Below, piece after piece: positions 1-7,957 of a DNA stretch of 44,786 nt. Source of the DNA: Akkermansia muciniphila (GTDB lineage Bacteria > Verrucomicrobiota > Verrucomicrobiia > Verrucomicrobiales > Akkermansiaceae); the NCBI GenBank assembly GCA_945862285.1, contig CAMAYN010000007.1, positions 1 through 44,786 on the forward strand. Reading direction: 5' to 3'. Numbering within the stretch: the stretch's first letter is position 1; every line of letters begins with the position of its first letter. The position numbers were made by a program, and so were the translations under genes. Under the pieces are notes generated by a model. The model did no database searches and was not told the DNA's origin. It saw only the letters and a program-made list of their open reading frames with translations.

Positions 1-356
1 TTCGCAAATGATGATTGCCTTCTGCTGTCAACTTGCTAGTAAACAGTTCATAATATGTTGTTGCTATCTCCATCAGTCATTTCTTTGTCTCCACTCCCTC
101 GCTTGGTACTCCGCCTGAGCTTCGCAGGGCGGAAGGAACTCACCGCCGACCCCGTCAACGGACTTACCACCGATTCCCCCCACGGCGCGGAATACAGGAA
201 ACACGGCGAATCGCTCCTCACCCAGTTCTTCGATTGTGGAGACAGTCCCGCCCGGCAGACACCTTGTCGCAACCTGCTAGCAACCGAGCCTTCATGAAAT
301 GATCAAATTATGCTGACGCAGCAACCTTCACATGAAGCTATAAACATTGCAATTTT
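1..356. other. Left-end stretch with no supported gene
   Basis: Open frames of 74-80 codons exist on both strands, but they overlap each other, have no recognisable domain and no ribosome-binding site, so I do not call them. A weak imperfect hairpin with arms CCGCC and GGCGG lies near 113-134. A TATAAA box at 339-344 precedes the next gene at 357 but has no good -35 partner. The composition changes at about position 300 from mixed to A+T-rich, which may mark the left edge of the acquired defence gene. Confidence 0.4.
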
Positions 357-3300
357 ATGACAGATTACAACCCACCCGACTGGCAACAGGACTCATCATC
401 GTATGCAATGGCAATACTAGAAGATGCCAGAAAAACAGGAAGACCTGTTATTCTTCTTACTGGTGCAGGAATATCAGCTGACTCAGGTTTTCCACTTGCT
501 ATGGAGTTAAAAGATTACTTTGTTCAAGCTCGCCGCTACGTTATTCATGAAGGATATTCGAATTTTAGGCAATATATTGAGGAGGCACGTTGGCCAAGCC
601 GTCACGACCTTAGAGTTGACCTAATGCTCAAGGCAAAAAAACTTAGTCTTGAAGATGAAATGCTTGTAGCTGAGCAAGAGGCTACTCAAGCCGCTTTGGT
701 TGCTGAGCTTAGAAGAGACGCACCAAGCTTAGCTTTTTCACTTCAAGAAATTTTTGAACTTCTGAGTCCGCCAGCTTGGAAAAGTGAAGAGCTTAAAGAA
801 GTCTATAAACATGCTAATTCACTAGCAGAGTCACTCGGTAAAAGATCCCCCAAAAATATTGCGTATAGATCACTTCTCGCAAATCTTTGCGACAACAATC
901 AGACAACAATTGACGCTTGTTTTGACCACTTTATTAGGGACCGTGAACCTACTACAACTCATCAATTTATCTATTTCTTATCGCAGGTATTATGTATGCC
1001 TGTGATTTTCACGACCAATTTTGACCCCCTTTTGGAAAATGCCTTTACAGGCGAAGGCTTACAACCCCGGGTTTATGAAGTTCGCGGTGAGGAGTCTATT
1101 CCATCAGCAGAACTGTTACTATCCCAATCATTATCCATTGTAAAACTTCATGGCGGCACACACCAAATGCAAACGGGATTTAATTTGGACGATCCTCTCT
1201 CCCCATCTGCACTTACAGCATTCAAAGATCTTTATGATCGTCTAGAAAAAATATACAGGCAGCCTCCACTTACTCTTGTAATAGGTTACAGTGGTTCGGA
1301 TCGCAGAGTCATGGATATTGTAGCATCTCAAGTCCGGGAGTGGGACCCGAAAAAAGATACTAAAAAATCCAATCACCCACTTCCCAAAGTGGGACGCCCC
1401 AGAATCCTTTGGGTTTCAAGGGTTCCGTGGATACCTGAACAACTCAATTCGGCGGTAAAAACTCATCCGTATATCCTTCAAGGTCACTCAAAGGTAGGGA
1501 ATGGTGAGTATCCAGTTCATCTTGTAAGATATAGGGATGGAAGACTTTTTCTATTAGAGGCACTACAAACACTTCTGCGTCACTTCCCCATAGCTAAATC
1601 TCACTACCAGGCTGTTAATTTTGTAGTTCACTCTGTTTCTGGTAAAGATCGAAGCTCAGAGAACGCGATGCATTTTGTGAATAAAAACAAAAATTGGCGA
1701 ATTGCTTTGATTCATACTGCGAGTGGAGGAGGATCTTCTTCCACGCTGGTAAACGTTGCAGAAAGGCTTGAAAGTAGCGACGACTGCCGAGTTGTTTGGA
1801 TTGATCTTACAGAAATTGCCGGTGTTTCAGCTCTAATTGATGTAATATCTGAACGAATAACCAAATTGGATACCAGATTGCAGCCAGTGCGCCGACCTCC
1901 CTTGCTCAGTTCACTGTTGAATACCAGCGATGAAATGGAAGAGACCAACTTTACAATTGCAAGTAGGGAACACGAGATGCTTGCTTGTGTGCAATGGCTT
2001 AGGCATGCAATGAGACGCGGAAAGTACTTTTTAGCACTTGATTCTTTAGATGAATTCCCTTGTGAACATCCAGCTATGGACAACGAAAAAAGCAGCCCAA
2101 AAATTTCAAAAACGATTGTCTCAAAACAAAGAAGCTTAATGTTACGATTGATCAAAGAGCTTTGTGATAGCCCCGAGCTAATTGGCGATTCGAGAATTGC
2201 CTTGGCACTGTCATCTTCTACTATCGGAGCAGCAAGTAAAAATAAGTGTGATGATCAAAAGCCACTTGATGAATTATCTAGCTATTTAAAAAAACTCCAT
2301 AACCTAGACGGCTTAGTCCGAGCCCCAATGCTTGAAAGTACGACACTTAAGGCAACTGCTTGGCAGGAATCTTTGAAAACCTGGGGGTGTCATTACGAAA
2401 ATTCATGTAACCAAAGGTCTAATTCTGAATCAATAAATGAAGATGATTTAATCTTGAGGCCATTCATATACACGGTAATAATGGTTATATCCAGTTGTTG
2501 CCGCCGTGTTCGCAGTGAAGTTCTTCTACGGCGCTGTGTTGGTGAATACATCGGCAGACTCTGCCCTGTTCAAGAAGATTCAAATCATGCAAGCAAAAAA
2601 AAATGGCTTATTGATAAGTTGAAAGAATCGAAAAATAGCGAAGAAAACTCTGATTTCTCTTGGATATATGTCAGTGAAAAAAAGGTAGATGCACCTGCCT
2701 CAGTCATCAATCTATTTAATCAATTTAATAATGAATTATCTAAAATTTGGAACGAGCCACAATCTGATAAGCAACATATCAGCGATCATGCAATTCCAGA
2801 ATTAGACACTTTGATTCGTAAGTGTATCCACGAACTCTGTGGACATTCTGAAATTGATCAAAAAGGCCCGCCAACAACAGTAGATACAGCTAGGAAATGG
2901 CTTTACAGGACAGAAGGTGCTTATCATTGGATGCATCGTGATTTGAGGAATGGCCTCTATAGTGCTATTAAAGCAGGCGGAGATGGACGCAATGAGACTC
3001 TTGCAACTGCTCATCATATTACTGCCCTTTTTTGTTACGATGAACTCTATGATAGATCTCGCGATGCTAGAGCATTCCAAGAATATCTGTTTCACAGGAT
3101 CGCTTCTATCCAACTGGCCATCGAAGACTGCTCACTTAAACCAAGAAAATCAGATTTTTTAACAAGGCTGAAAGCTGCAACATCTTGGACTACAAGACTT
3201 TTGATTGCTCTGCACCGTGAGAAGCACGCAATGCTTACTAGGGTAAGAATGCCTGGGTTTATCCGACAAATCACACAGCTAAGAAACGTGCTAAGTAATC

Positions 3301-4958
3301 TTAGGGATTCCATTGAGGAGCTTAAATCAGAACATAACATATTACGAGAGCAGATAGGGGATTTACTTAGATTGTTTTCGGATTTTCTACTCGCTAGCGG
3401 ACATCCTCATTCTGCATTTTTAGATGGGATTAGTAGACTTAAGGAATCTGGTCAGCTTCCAAAAAAATGCGAACCAGAATCACCATCAGATATTTTTACA
3501 CATAAATTTTTAGATAAATTATCCGGCTATGCAAAAAAACATCTAAAGAACCTAGAATATCCAATCAAAGATAGAAAAAGTGAAGATATATCAAAGGATA
3601 TACAAACTATGGCCATTTTCCGTGACCTTGCCTATTCATGTCACGATCCGATTGTTTCTACTACGAGATTTCCAATGTTCCCAAGACCGAATATGAAGTT
3701 GCTTGATCCATCAGATTGGGTAAACCTTATGGCAGATAACAATCGGAAAGAAGATTGCGCCACGCGAAACGATAGGATTACACTTTGCAAAAATATTTAT
3801 GATGGTCTTTCCCTTTTAAGAAATAAAGCGTTCCGCGAACTGAACGATCTACAACCTTGGACGCAATCAAATCTAGCTGGTGATTTTTTTGGAGGCATGG
3901 TTAGGAAATCTCTGGAATTTCGTATGATCTTTTACTCGGAATCTTGGATTGATTCCTCGAAAGTATATCTTACAAAAAATCCTGAGGCGGACAAAAAATT
4001 AACAGAATTTTGTAATGCTCGTGGTAATGAGCGTGAGACTCATGAAAGTGCTGAAAAGCTAAAATCAGATAAAAATAAGGCATTCCGTATTGGCGAACTA
4101 GGTGGGGATCAACCTCTGTTAAGAAGAAGCGAGCGCAGGCAGCGTCATGAGTGCTATAGACTTTGCCTTAAAGCTAGATTGAAGGCTGCTTCTTCTCTTC
4201 AAGTTAATAAAGCGAATGAAGTAAAAGATAAGTTGCTTTCCGCTGAAGGTTTGCGCGATTGGGAGAAAATCCGCAGGCGACTGGAAATTGCTGAATCTAT
4301 TCTTAACCGTTCGGGTGGCTTTGCTGATCAGCAAGCAATGGCTATAACTAGACTGACATGTGCAGAACTGCTTGTTCGACGATCCGAGATATTATGCTGG
4401 GGTGCTCAAATCCATGAATCTAAATCTGATATTGCGGCGGAACTTAATCTTTTATGCTCTCAAGGACTAGGCGAAGCTTTAACAATTTTATCTACAGTAG
4501 CTAAGTTAATGAACGAAGGTAGAGGTGAAAATAGGTGGCGATTTTTTTATCTTCTCACACGTTCTCGCGCTTACCTTCTTCGTGCTTTTATTCGCAAAGA
4601 CACAGCGCGTAGGCTTTCGCTAACGGATATGAATTGGGCGGCAAGAAACCTCGCTGGTGCACTCAATAATTGTGGACTCTGGACAGACCGTTACGACATT
4701 CTTCTATGGTGGTGGGACGTGTGGAAAGAAGTTGCTAAATCCATTCATGGTGAAGGGGATGATTTGGAACGCTATTTAGCTTTGACTTCCGCCACACTTG
4801 GCCTGCGCTGGAAGACAGAAAGAACTGCAAATCGTTTTGGTCGGGATTTGGGAGGAAGCGGAGATGGTAATCATAGGAGGCAGAAGGTAAGGCAGGAAAC
4901 AAAGGATCAATCATTTGGCTATGAAGGAGAAAGGTATGGCGAGGAATCTTTTGGGTGA
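357..4958 (+). CDS. SIR2-STAND antiphage-defence-type protein
   Basis: The 1533-residue protein starts with a SIR2-like NADase domain. It shows GAGIS at residues 36-40, TTNFD at 219-223, the catalytic-type His in KLHGG (H265), and a GYSGSD turn at 310-315. A central NTPase-like module follows: a glycine-rich loop at 454-464 and a Walker B of the STAND type, LALDSLDE, at 559-566. The long C-terminal part (about 700-1500) is helical and could be the sensor. In known SIR2-STAND proteins (Avs5 and relatives), recognition of a phage protein triggers NAD+ depletion; applying that here is inference. The loop reads TASGGGSSSTL, so the usual Walker A Lys is replaced by Ser. Base composition is markedly A+T-richer than downstream genes, which suggests transfer. 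No clear Shine-Dalgarno precedes the ATG. The gene stands alone, with decayed toxin-antitoxin genes downstream. Confidence 0.82.
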   Translation: MTDYNPPDWQQDSSSYAMAILEDARKTGRPVILLTGAGISADSGFPLAMELKDYFVQARRYVIHEGYSNFRQYIEEARWPSRHDLRVDLMLKAKKLSLEDEMLVAEQEATQAALVAELRRDAPSLAFSLQEIFELLSPPAWKSEELKEVYKHANSLAESLGKRSPKNIAYRSLLANLCDNNQTTIDACFDHFIRDREPTTTHQFIYFLSQVLCMPVIFTTNFDPLLENAFTGEGLQPRVYEVRGEESIPSAELLLSQSLSIVKLHGGTHQMQTGFNLDDPLSPSALTAFKDLYDRLEKIYRQPPLTLVIGYSGSDRRVMDIVASQVREWDPKKDTKKSNHPLPKVGRPRILWVSRVPWIPEQLNSAVKTHPYILQGHSKVGNGEYPVHLVRYRDGRLFLLEALQTLLRHFPIAKSHYQAVNFVVHSVSGKDRSSENAMHFVNKNKNWRIALIHTASGGGSSSTLVNVAERLESSDDCRVVWIDLTEIAGVSALIDVISERITKLDTRLQPVRRPPLLSSLLNTSDEMEETNFTIASREHEMLACVQWLRHAMRRGKYFLALDSLDEFPCEHPAMDNEKSSPKISKTIVSKQRSLMLRLIKELCDSPELIGDSRIALALSSSTIGAASKNKCDDQKPLDELSSYLKKLHNLDGLVRAPMLESTTLKATAWQESLKTWGCHYENSCNQRSNSESINEDDLILRPFIYTVIMVISSCCRRVRSEVLLRRCVGEYIGRLCPVQEDSNHASKKKWLIDKLKESKNSEENSDFSWIYVSEKKVDAPASVINLFNQFNNELSKIWNEPQSDKQHISDHAIPELDTLIRKCIHELCGHSEIDQKGPPTTVDTARKWLYRTEGAYHWMHRDLRNGLYSAIKAGGDGRNETLATAHHITALFCYDELYDRSRDARAFQEYLFHRIASIQLAIEDCSLKPRKSDFLTRLKAATSWTTRLLIALHREKHAMLTRVRMPGFIRQITQLRNVLSNLRDSIEELKSEHNILREQIGDLLRLFSDFLLASGHPHSAFLDGISRLKESGQLPKKCEPESPSDIFTHKFLDKLSGYAKKHLKNLEYPIKDRKSEDISKDIQTMAIFRDLAYSCHDPIVSTTRFPMFPRPNMKLLDPSDWVNLMADNNRKEDCATRNDRITLCKNIYDGLSLLRNKAFRELNDLQPWTQSNLAGDFFGGMVRKSLEFRMIFYSESWIDSSKVYLTKNPEADKKLTEFCNARGNERETHESAEKLKSDKNKAFRIGELGGDQPLLRRSERRQRHECYRLCLKARLKAASSLQVNKANEVKDKLLSAEGLRDWEKIRRRLEIAESILNRSGGFADQQAMAITRLTCAELLVRRSEILCWGAQIHESKSDIAAELNLLCSQGLGEALTILSTVAKLMNEGRGENRWRFFYLLTRSRAYLLRAFIRKDTARRLSLTDMNWAARNLAGALNNCGLWTDRYDILLWWWDVWKEVAKSIHGEGDDLERYLALTSATLGLRWKTERTANRFGRDLGGSGDGNHRRQKVRQETKDQSFGYEGERYGEESFG

Positions 4959-5065
4959 ATGGTTTTTCGTTCGTAGCTCATTCACAATACGATTTCTTTG
5001 TTGCCCTCTTTATATCCATAGACCTTTCAAAGTTGAGTGCCTCACTGAAGTGCAACGAGGACTAC

Positions 5066-5328
5066 TTAGGGATGGGATTCAGCGATTCGCAGCAGGGCGC
5101 AAGCAGTCCCTTCGGGACGGCGGTGGCCTTGTTCCCAATTTTGAAGGGTGCGTGGGCTGATGCCTATGAGTGAAGCGAATTGCGTTTGGCTGAGTCCGAG
5201 CTTTTCGCGAACTGCCTTGCATCGGGCCATAGCAGGGTAGTGCTTCGGGCGGGTTTCTTTTTCCCGCGAAGGATGGCCCCGCCTTCCTTGAGGCTGGCGG
5301 CGAGTTGTTGGAAGAGTTCGTCTTTCAT
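5066..5328 (-). pseudogene. Xre/HigA-like antitoxin, frameshifted
   Basis: The gene begins at an ATG overlapping the stop of the upstream toxin remnant (ATGA). The first frame gives MKDELFQQLAASLKEGGAI, typical of the N-terminus of the helix-turn-helix antitoxin paired with RelE/HigB-type toxins. It then runs out of register near WPDA. The rest continues in another frame as KAVREKLGLSQTQFASLIG, then RTLQNWEQG, to the end. This is the family's DNA-binding helix-turn-helix. Joining the frames needs one extra base near 5217-5224, so a one-base deletion is the simplest explanation. The product should be truncated before the DNA-binding helices and probably cannot regulate or neutralise. The flanking plus-strand bases 4959-5065 hold nothing recognisable. 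Confidence 0.75.
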
Positions 5329-5666
5329 GGGAATTCGTTTTCGATGATGAATTTGAGGGCTTTGATTTGCGTGGCGGTGAGGTTTTCTTGTTCGTTTTTC
5401 GGGTAGGCGAGTAGCAGAAGAATGACGCTGTCTGGAACATGCCAATAGTAGATGACACGCAAACCGCCGCGCTTGCCACGGCCTGACCCTGCCCAACGAA
5501 GCTTGCGAAGGCCACCAGAGCCAGTAATGACATCGCCGCTCTCGGGGTTGGCTAGAAGCTGTCACTACAGAGCGTTCAATTCCTCATCAGCAGGAAGTTC
5601 CGCAGCTTGCCGAGAGAAAAATGAAGTTTCTTTGAAGACCAAGCGCACGGGGAAATGATCCGTCAT
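5325..5666 (-). pseudogene. RelE/HigB-like toxin with two tandem stop codons
   Basis: Reading from an ATG at 5666, the frame gives MTDHFPVRLVFKETSFFSRQ, then EELNAL, then TAG TGA at 5562-5567. The same frame resumes as QLLANPESGDVITGSGG, LRKLRW, GRGKRGGLRVIYYW, and ends in FIIENEFP. The GDVI-G-GG-RKLRW and GRGKRGG-RVIYYW blocks are hallmarks of the RelE/HigB-type mRNA interferase family. Alignment from memory with intact members puts the two stops where two ordinary residues should be, so this is nonsense mutation without length change. The conserved core lies after the stops, so the toxin should be dead. Stop and antitoxin start overlap by four bases, the normal operon layout for this module type. 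Confidence 0.75.
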
Positions 5667-6037
5667 TGACGGATGGCTGTCAACTGGGGAATTGAGTGGA
5701 CATTTCAATTCTTAACTCTCTACGTGCCGGGCAGGGATATTTCCGCAGGCAGTTGGAATCCGCGGCTTCGCAAGGCTCTGAGGGTTTCGGATATCTGCCT
5801 CGCCTGAATCACTCGCGAGAACCTAGATGCGGAGTGGATCCACTTCGAGGTAGAGGGCAGTGGCGCTGTGGGCTCGCCGTGAGCGGCTTGATCGTTTGCT
5901 CTATCTTATCATCAAGGCGAACTCCGGTGTATTGAAGAACGGCCCCATGTTAGGCGCTGAAAGCCAGAGTCAAAGACTTGAAATTGTGCTCCCAGTTTTG
6001 TCTTTGAATTTTCCCGGTTCTGCGATACCATCACGGC
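5667..6037. other. Intergenic stretch holding a decayed coding fragment (copy 1)
   Basis: No intact gene is supported. A perfect 7-bp inverted repeat (GAATTGA at 5689-5695, TCAATTC at 5705-5711) could be a hairpin after or before the flanking modules. Positions 5788-5850 resemble 6754-6815, and both encode ENLxAEWIHFE in one plus-strand frame. In this copy the frame is closed by a TGA just upstream and another stop shortly downstream. The bases before 6038 presumably carry the promoter of the antitoxin/PIN pair, but I cannot point to convincing -35 and -10 boxes. Confidence 0.45.
5788..5850 (+). repeat. Diverged direct repeat, copy 1
   Basis: About 60 bases starting CGGAT and ending GGATCCACTTCGAGG match the segment at 6754-6815, with substitutions and small length differences. 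The last part, from GAGAACCT to CACTTCGAGG, is nearly identical. The shared peptide reading is ENL-AEWIHFE on the plus strand. It appears to be a relic of a coding sequence duplicated within this region. Confidence 0.6.
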
Positions 6038-6271
6038 ATGACTATAACTGCCACGCTTGATCCCACGAAGTTGCGTCCGCTGCTGCAAGAGAAGATCTGC
6101 CAAATGTCTGATGAGCAAGTGCAGCAGCTACATCGGGTGATGCAGAAGCTGGAGGCGCAGCAGCTTTGGGATGAAATCAAAACGGATGGTGCTCGGGATC
6201 GGGCTGAGGGTAAGTTTGACCGGCTCAGTGAGGTGATCGCTGAGGTAAGGGTAGCGATGGCCGGTTCCTGA
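6038..6271 (+). CDS. Putative antitoxin of a PIN-toxin pair
   Basis: This small 77-residue, charged, helix-rich protein begins MTITATLDPTKLRPLLQEK and is rich in Gln, Glu and Asp. It ends two bases before the start of a PIN-domain gene. Small proteins of this size and position are typically the antitoxins of type II modules whose toxin is a PIN ribonuclease. I do not see a textbook ribbon-helix-helix, AbrB or Phd motif, so the DNA-binding class is unassigned. It would bind and silence the PIN toxin and probably repress its own promoter, which is inferred from position. The pair is the only toxin-antitoxin module in this region in which both genes are intact. Confidence 0.7.
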   Translation: MTITATLDPTKLRPLLQEKICQMSDEQVQQLHRVMQKLEAQQLWDEIKTDGARDRAEGKFDRLSEVIAEVRVAMAGS

Positions 6272-6273
6272 AA

Positions 6274-6687
6274 ATGATCGTCGTCATCGATACCAACGTG
6301 TTGATCCAAGCAACCGACGGTTCGCACCCATTTTCGCGAATCATCGATGGATGGGTGCAAGGCAAGTTTTTGTGGGCCGTCTCCACGGATATTTTGTTCG
6401 AATACGAGGAGGTGATGTCGCGCATGCTCGGTTCGGCCCGATGGCAGAAATTCGTCCGCTTCATGGACTTGACGGATGCCGCAGATGGCTCACTGCTGCG
6501 TATCGCCACTTTTTTCCATTTTCTCACCGTGCCCTCGGATCGGGATGATGACAAATTCGCCGACTGCGCGATCAGCATCCACGCGGACTTCATCGTCACT
6601 GCGGATCGGCATTTCAAGCCGTTGGTCGGCGCTGGCTACAAACCGCAACCGATTTCGCCGGAGGAGTTCATCACGAGATTTCTTTGA
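6274..6687 (+). CDS. PIN-domain ribonuclease toxin
   Basis: This 137-residue protein has the complete PIN-domain acidic set: D6 in VVIDTN, E43/E45 in FEYEEV, D92/D93 and D97 in DDDKFADCA, and D111 in VTADRHF. PIN domains cleave RNA with Mg2+ or Mn2+ held by these residues, and in toxin-antitoxin modules they cut tRNA, rRNA or mRNA. The sequence resembles the COG1569-type putative toxin component. It starts two bases after the antitoxin stop, so the two should be co-translated. Length is normal for the family and no damage is visible. The RNA target cannot be told from sequence. Confidence 0.85.
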   Translation: MIVVIDTNVLIQATDGSHPFSRIIDGWVQGKFLWAVSTDILFEYEEVMSRMLGSARWQKFVRFMDLTDAADGSLLRIATFFHFLTVPSDRDDDKFADCAISIHADFIVTADRHFKPLVGAGYKPQPISPEEFITRFL

Positions 6688-6706
6688 TTCCATTTCATCC
6701 GAGTGA

Positions 6707-6943
6707 ATAGGGACATATCTCTCTGCTGCTCAGACAGCAAACCTTGCAGAATTCGGATTACTGCACGGCCTGCCTCGGGGGGAGAACCTGGCTGCGGAGT
6801 GGATTCACTTCGAGGCGACGCGGGGCATCGCGAGGAGAAATCTCGCGTCGGACGAAACGACGATTGAATTGACCCGACTGAACTCCATCGATTTCCGTGG
6901 TGGCTGGGTGGGTGGTCTCGCGAAGCTGTTGGAGAAGCTGTAG
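6707..6943 (+). pseudogene. Unidentified coding remnant (copy 2)
   Basis: An open frame of 78 codons with no ATG start follows a stop at 6704-6706 and ends in TAG at 6941-6943. It reads like real protein: [73 protein letters not shown]. Its start matches copy 1 (5788-5850) and its end matches copy 3 (7699-7736). In copy 3 the TAG codon is GAG, so the stop here is probably a nonsense mutation. I cannot name the parent family. Together the copies suggest a protein once present in several versions in this accessory region. Confidence 0.5.
6754..6815 (+). repeat. Diverged direct repeat, copy 2
   Basis: This segment is the partner of 5788-5850: it begins CGGAT, contains GAGAACCTGGCTGCGGAGTG, and ends CACTTCGAGG. 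It lies in the open frame 6707-6943, where it encodes [11 protein letters not shown]. Confidence 0.6.
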
Positions 6944-6958
6944 AAGGACCGGGTTCCC
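6921..6958 (+). repeat. Diverged repeat shared with 7699-7736
   Basis: This 38-base segment differs from 7699-7736 at about five positions. The shared coding reading is AKL-EKL-KD-VP on the plus strand. A stop codon (TAG) interrupts this copy where the other has GAG. The match ends where the DUF5131 stub on the opposite strand begins, so this looks like a recombination junction. Confidence 0.6.
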
Positions 6959-7078
6959 TTTCACTCCCCGCCCGCGCTCGGCGAAGGTTTCTGCGTAGCA
7001 ATGGGCGCAGCCGGCGCTGACTTTGGTGCAGCCGCGGACGGGATTCCATATCGCGTCGGTCCACTCGATTTTGGAAAT
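6950..7078 (-). pseudogene. DUF5131 (phage Gp37/Gp68-like) N-terminal stub
   Basis: The minus strand encodes [20 protein letters not shown], then [17 protein letters not shown], then VKGNP. This is the conserved start of DUF5131 proteins, with the Cys cluster [13 protein letters not shown] that resembles a radical-SAM-type metal site. Only about 43 residues remain of a family usually more than 200 residues long. The codon where the initiator Met is expected is ATT (7076-7078), with stops shortly upstream, so the start seems lost too. After VKGNP the sequence turns into the unrelated repeat shared with 7699-7736. The stub lies 12 bases downstream of the parE stop, on the same strand. The gene is certainly non-functional here. 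Confidence 0.72.
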
Positions 7079-7090
7079 ATCAGAAGCCTA

Positions 7091-7395
7091 TTATGCTTTC
7101 TCATCGGAGGATAGATGACGTTTGAAATCCATGGCAGAGTGGAGTACACGGACGACTTCGAGTTGTTCATGGCCTGCCCTGAACAGGATGACGTGTTTGC
7201 CCTCGGCGGCAATGCGGCATCCTGGGAATAAGTCGGGGCGCTGCCGGTAGCGATCGGGATCTTGGCGAAGCGAGTCAAACTTTGCCCACATCTTGTCGAG
7301 GTAGCCGCCTCTTGTTCAGGACCCCAAGTTTCCAAGGTGTAAGCTCGGATCGAACGGAGGTCTTCCAATGCCGCGTGCGTGAATACCAATTTCAT
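7091..7395 (-). pseudogene. ParE-like toxin, frameshifted
   Basis: The ATG at 7393-7395 overlaps the parD stop by ATGA. The first frame gives MKLVFTHAALEDLRSIRAYT, then LETWGPEQEA, a normal ParE N-terminus. A second frame continues GYLDKMWAKFDSLRQDPDRY, RQRPDLFPGCR, EGKHVILFR, ending SSDEKA. This is the conserved ParE/RelE-fold core and C-terminus. Joining the two frames needs one added base near 7303-7312, so a single-base deletion is the simplest cause. ParE toxins poison DNA gyrase; this one should be truncated after about 35 normal residues and inactive. The neighbouring antitoxin is intact. A sequencing error is possible but less likely given three other damaged genes nearby. Confidence 0.78.
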
Positions 7396-7631
7396 GGGGC
7401 TTCGCGCACCAATGCCATGAATTGCTGTTTGGATTCCACTGCCACCGTTTGTCCTGCTTCGAGCTGGGCAAAGCCGATGGCGGCTTCCCGCGCTAGCCAA
7501 GCGTTTTCGGATTCCCGCGCTAGGGAGTAACGCAAGGCCTCGCGAACCACTTCGCTGGCGTTGTTGTAAAGACCGGACTGCACCTTGGCTTTCACGGCGT
7601 TTTCAAGTTCGGGAGTTAGTGAAATGTGCAT
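7392..7631 (-). CDS. parD: ParD-like antitoxin (ribbon-helix-helix)
   Basis: This 79-residue protein starts MHISLTPELENAVKAKVQSG and continues LYNNASEVVREALRYSLARE. That is the N-terminal ribbon-helix-helix of ParD/CopG-type antitoxins (beta strand HISLTPEL, then the helix with SEVVREALR). The C-terminal half, about residues 45-79, would wrap the toxin. The ATG at 7631 is chosen because the motif begins there; the open frame extends further upstream without family similarity. Its stop overlaps the parE start. Because parE is frameshifted, this is an antitoxin without a working local partner. It may persist by chance or by neutralising a related toxin elsewhere, which is inference. Confidence 0.82.
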   Translation of the reverse strand: MHISLTPELENAVKAKVQSGLYNNASEVVREALRYSLARESENAWLAREAAIGFAQLEAGQTVAVESKQQFMALVREAP

Positions 7632-7957
7632 GGCACAGGGGATACATGAATTGACAATCTTTGTCAATGAATAGTCGGAAGAAGTTGAATCGGTGAAGCG
7701 AAGCTCTGGGAGAAGCTGGAGAAGGACGGGGTACCCAAGGACCCTCGCTTCCATGCGGCAGCCCTGGCGACCTGTTGGCAGGACAAGCTCTATTCCGGGC
7801 AGGCGGTCATCGCCCGCAGCGAGCCACAGGCCTGCAATGGGTTTCCGATCCGGTCGTTTCCGCAGAGAATTTTCCTTTGGCTGAATTTCCACTTTAAAAA
7901 AGCATGGAGGACTCGGCAACAAATGGGTGGCTGACGGATTTCCTATTCTAGTAATGG
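7632..7957. other. Intergenic stretch with coding remnant (copy 3)
   Basis: A plus-strand frame open from 7689 to 7934 without a start reads EAKLWEKLEKDGVPKDPRFH, then AAALATCWQDKLYSGQ. Its first part (7699-7736) matches 6921-6958. It looks like the downstream continuation of the protein whose earlier part is seen in copy 2. The nonamer AATGGGTGG occurs twice, near 7922 and 7953, flanking about 22 bases; this may be a small duplication scar. The parD promoter should also lie here, on the minus strand just above 7631. Confidence 0.45.
7699..7736 (+). repeat. Diverged repeat shared with 6921-6958
   Basis: This is the partner of the 38-base element at 6921-6958, with about five differences. It encodes AKLWEKLEKDGVP in the open plus-strand frame. 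The matching segment in copy 2 is interrupted by a stop, so this copy is nearer the ancestral reading. Confidence 0.6.

Noticed and set aside
55-297. Overlapping small frames at the left end
   Set aside because: Both strands are open over the same bases, which is expected by chance in this composition; nothing family-like is seen.
5949-5955. GTTAGGC, the core of an integron attC site, among toxin-antitoxin modules
   Set aside because: No matching RYYYAAC partner and no imperfect palindrome of attC length lies upstream, and the gene modules are on both strands. No integrase is in the window.
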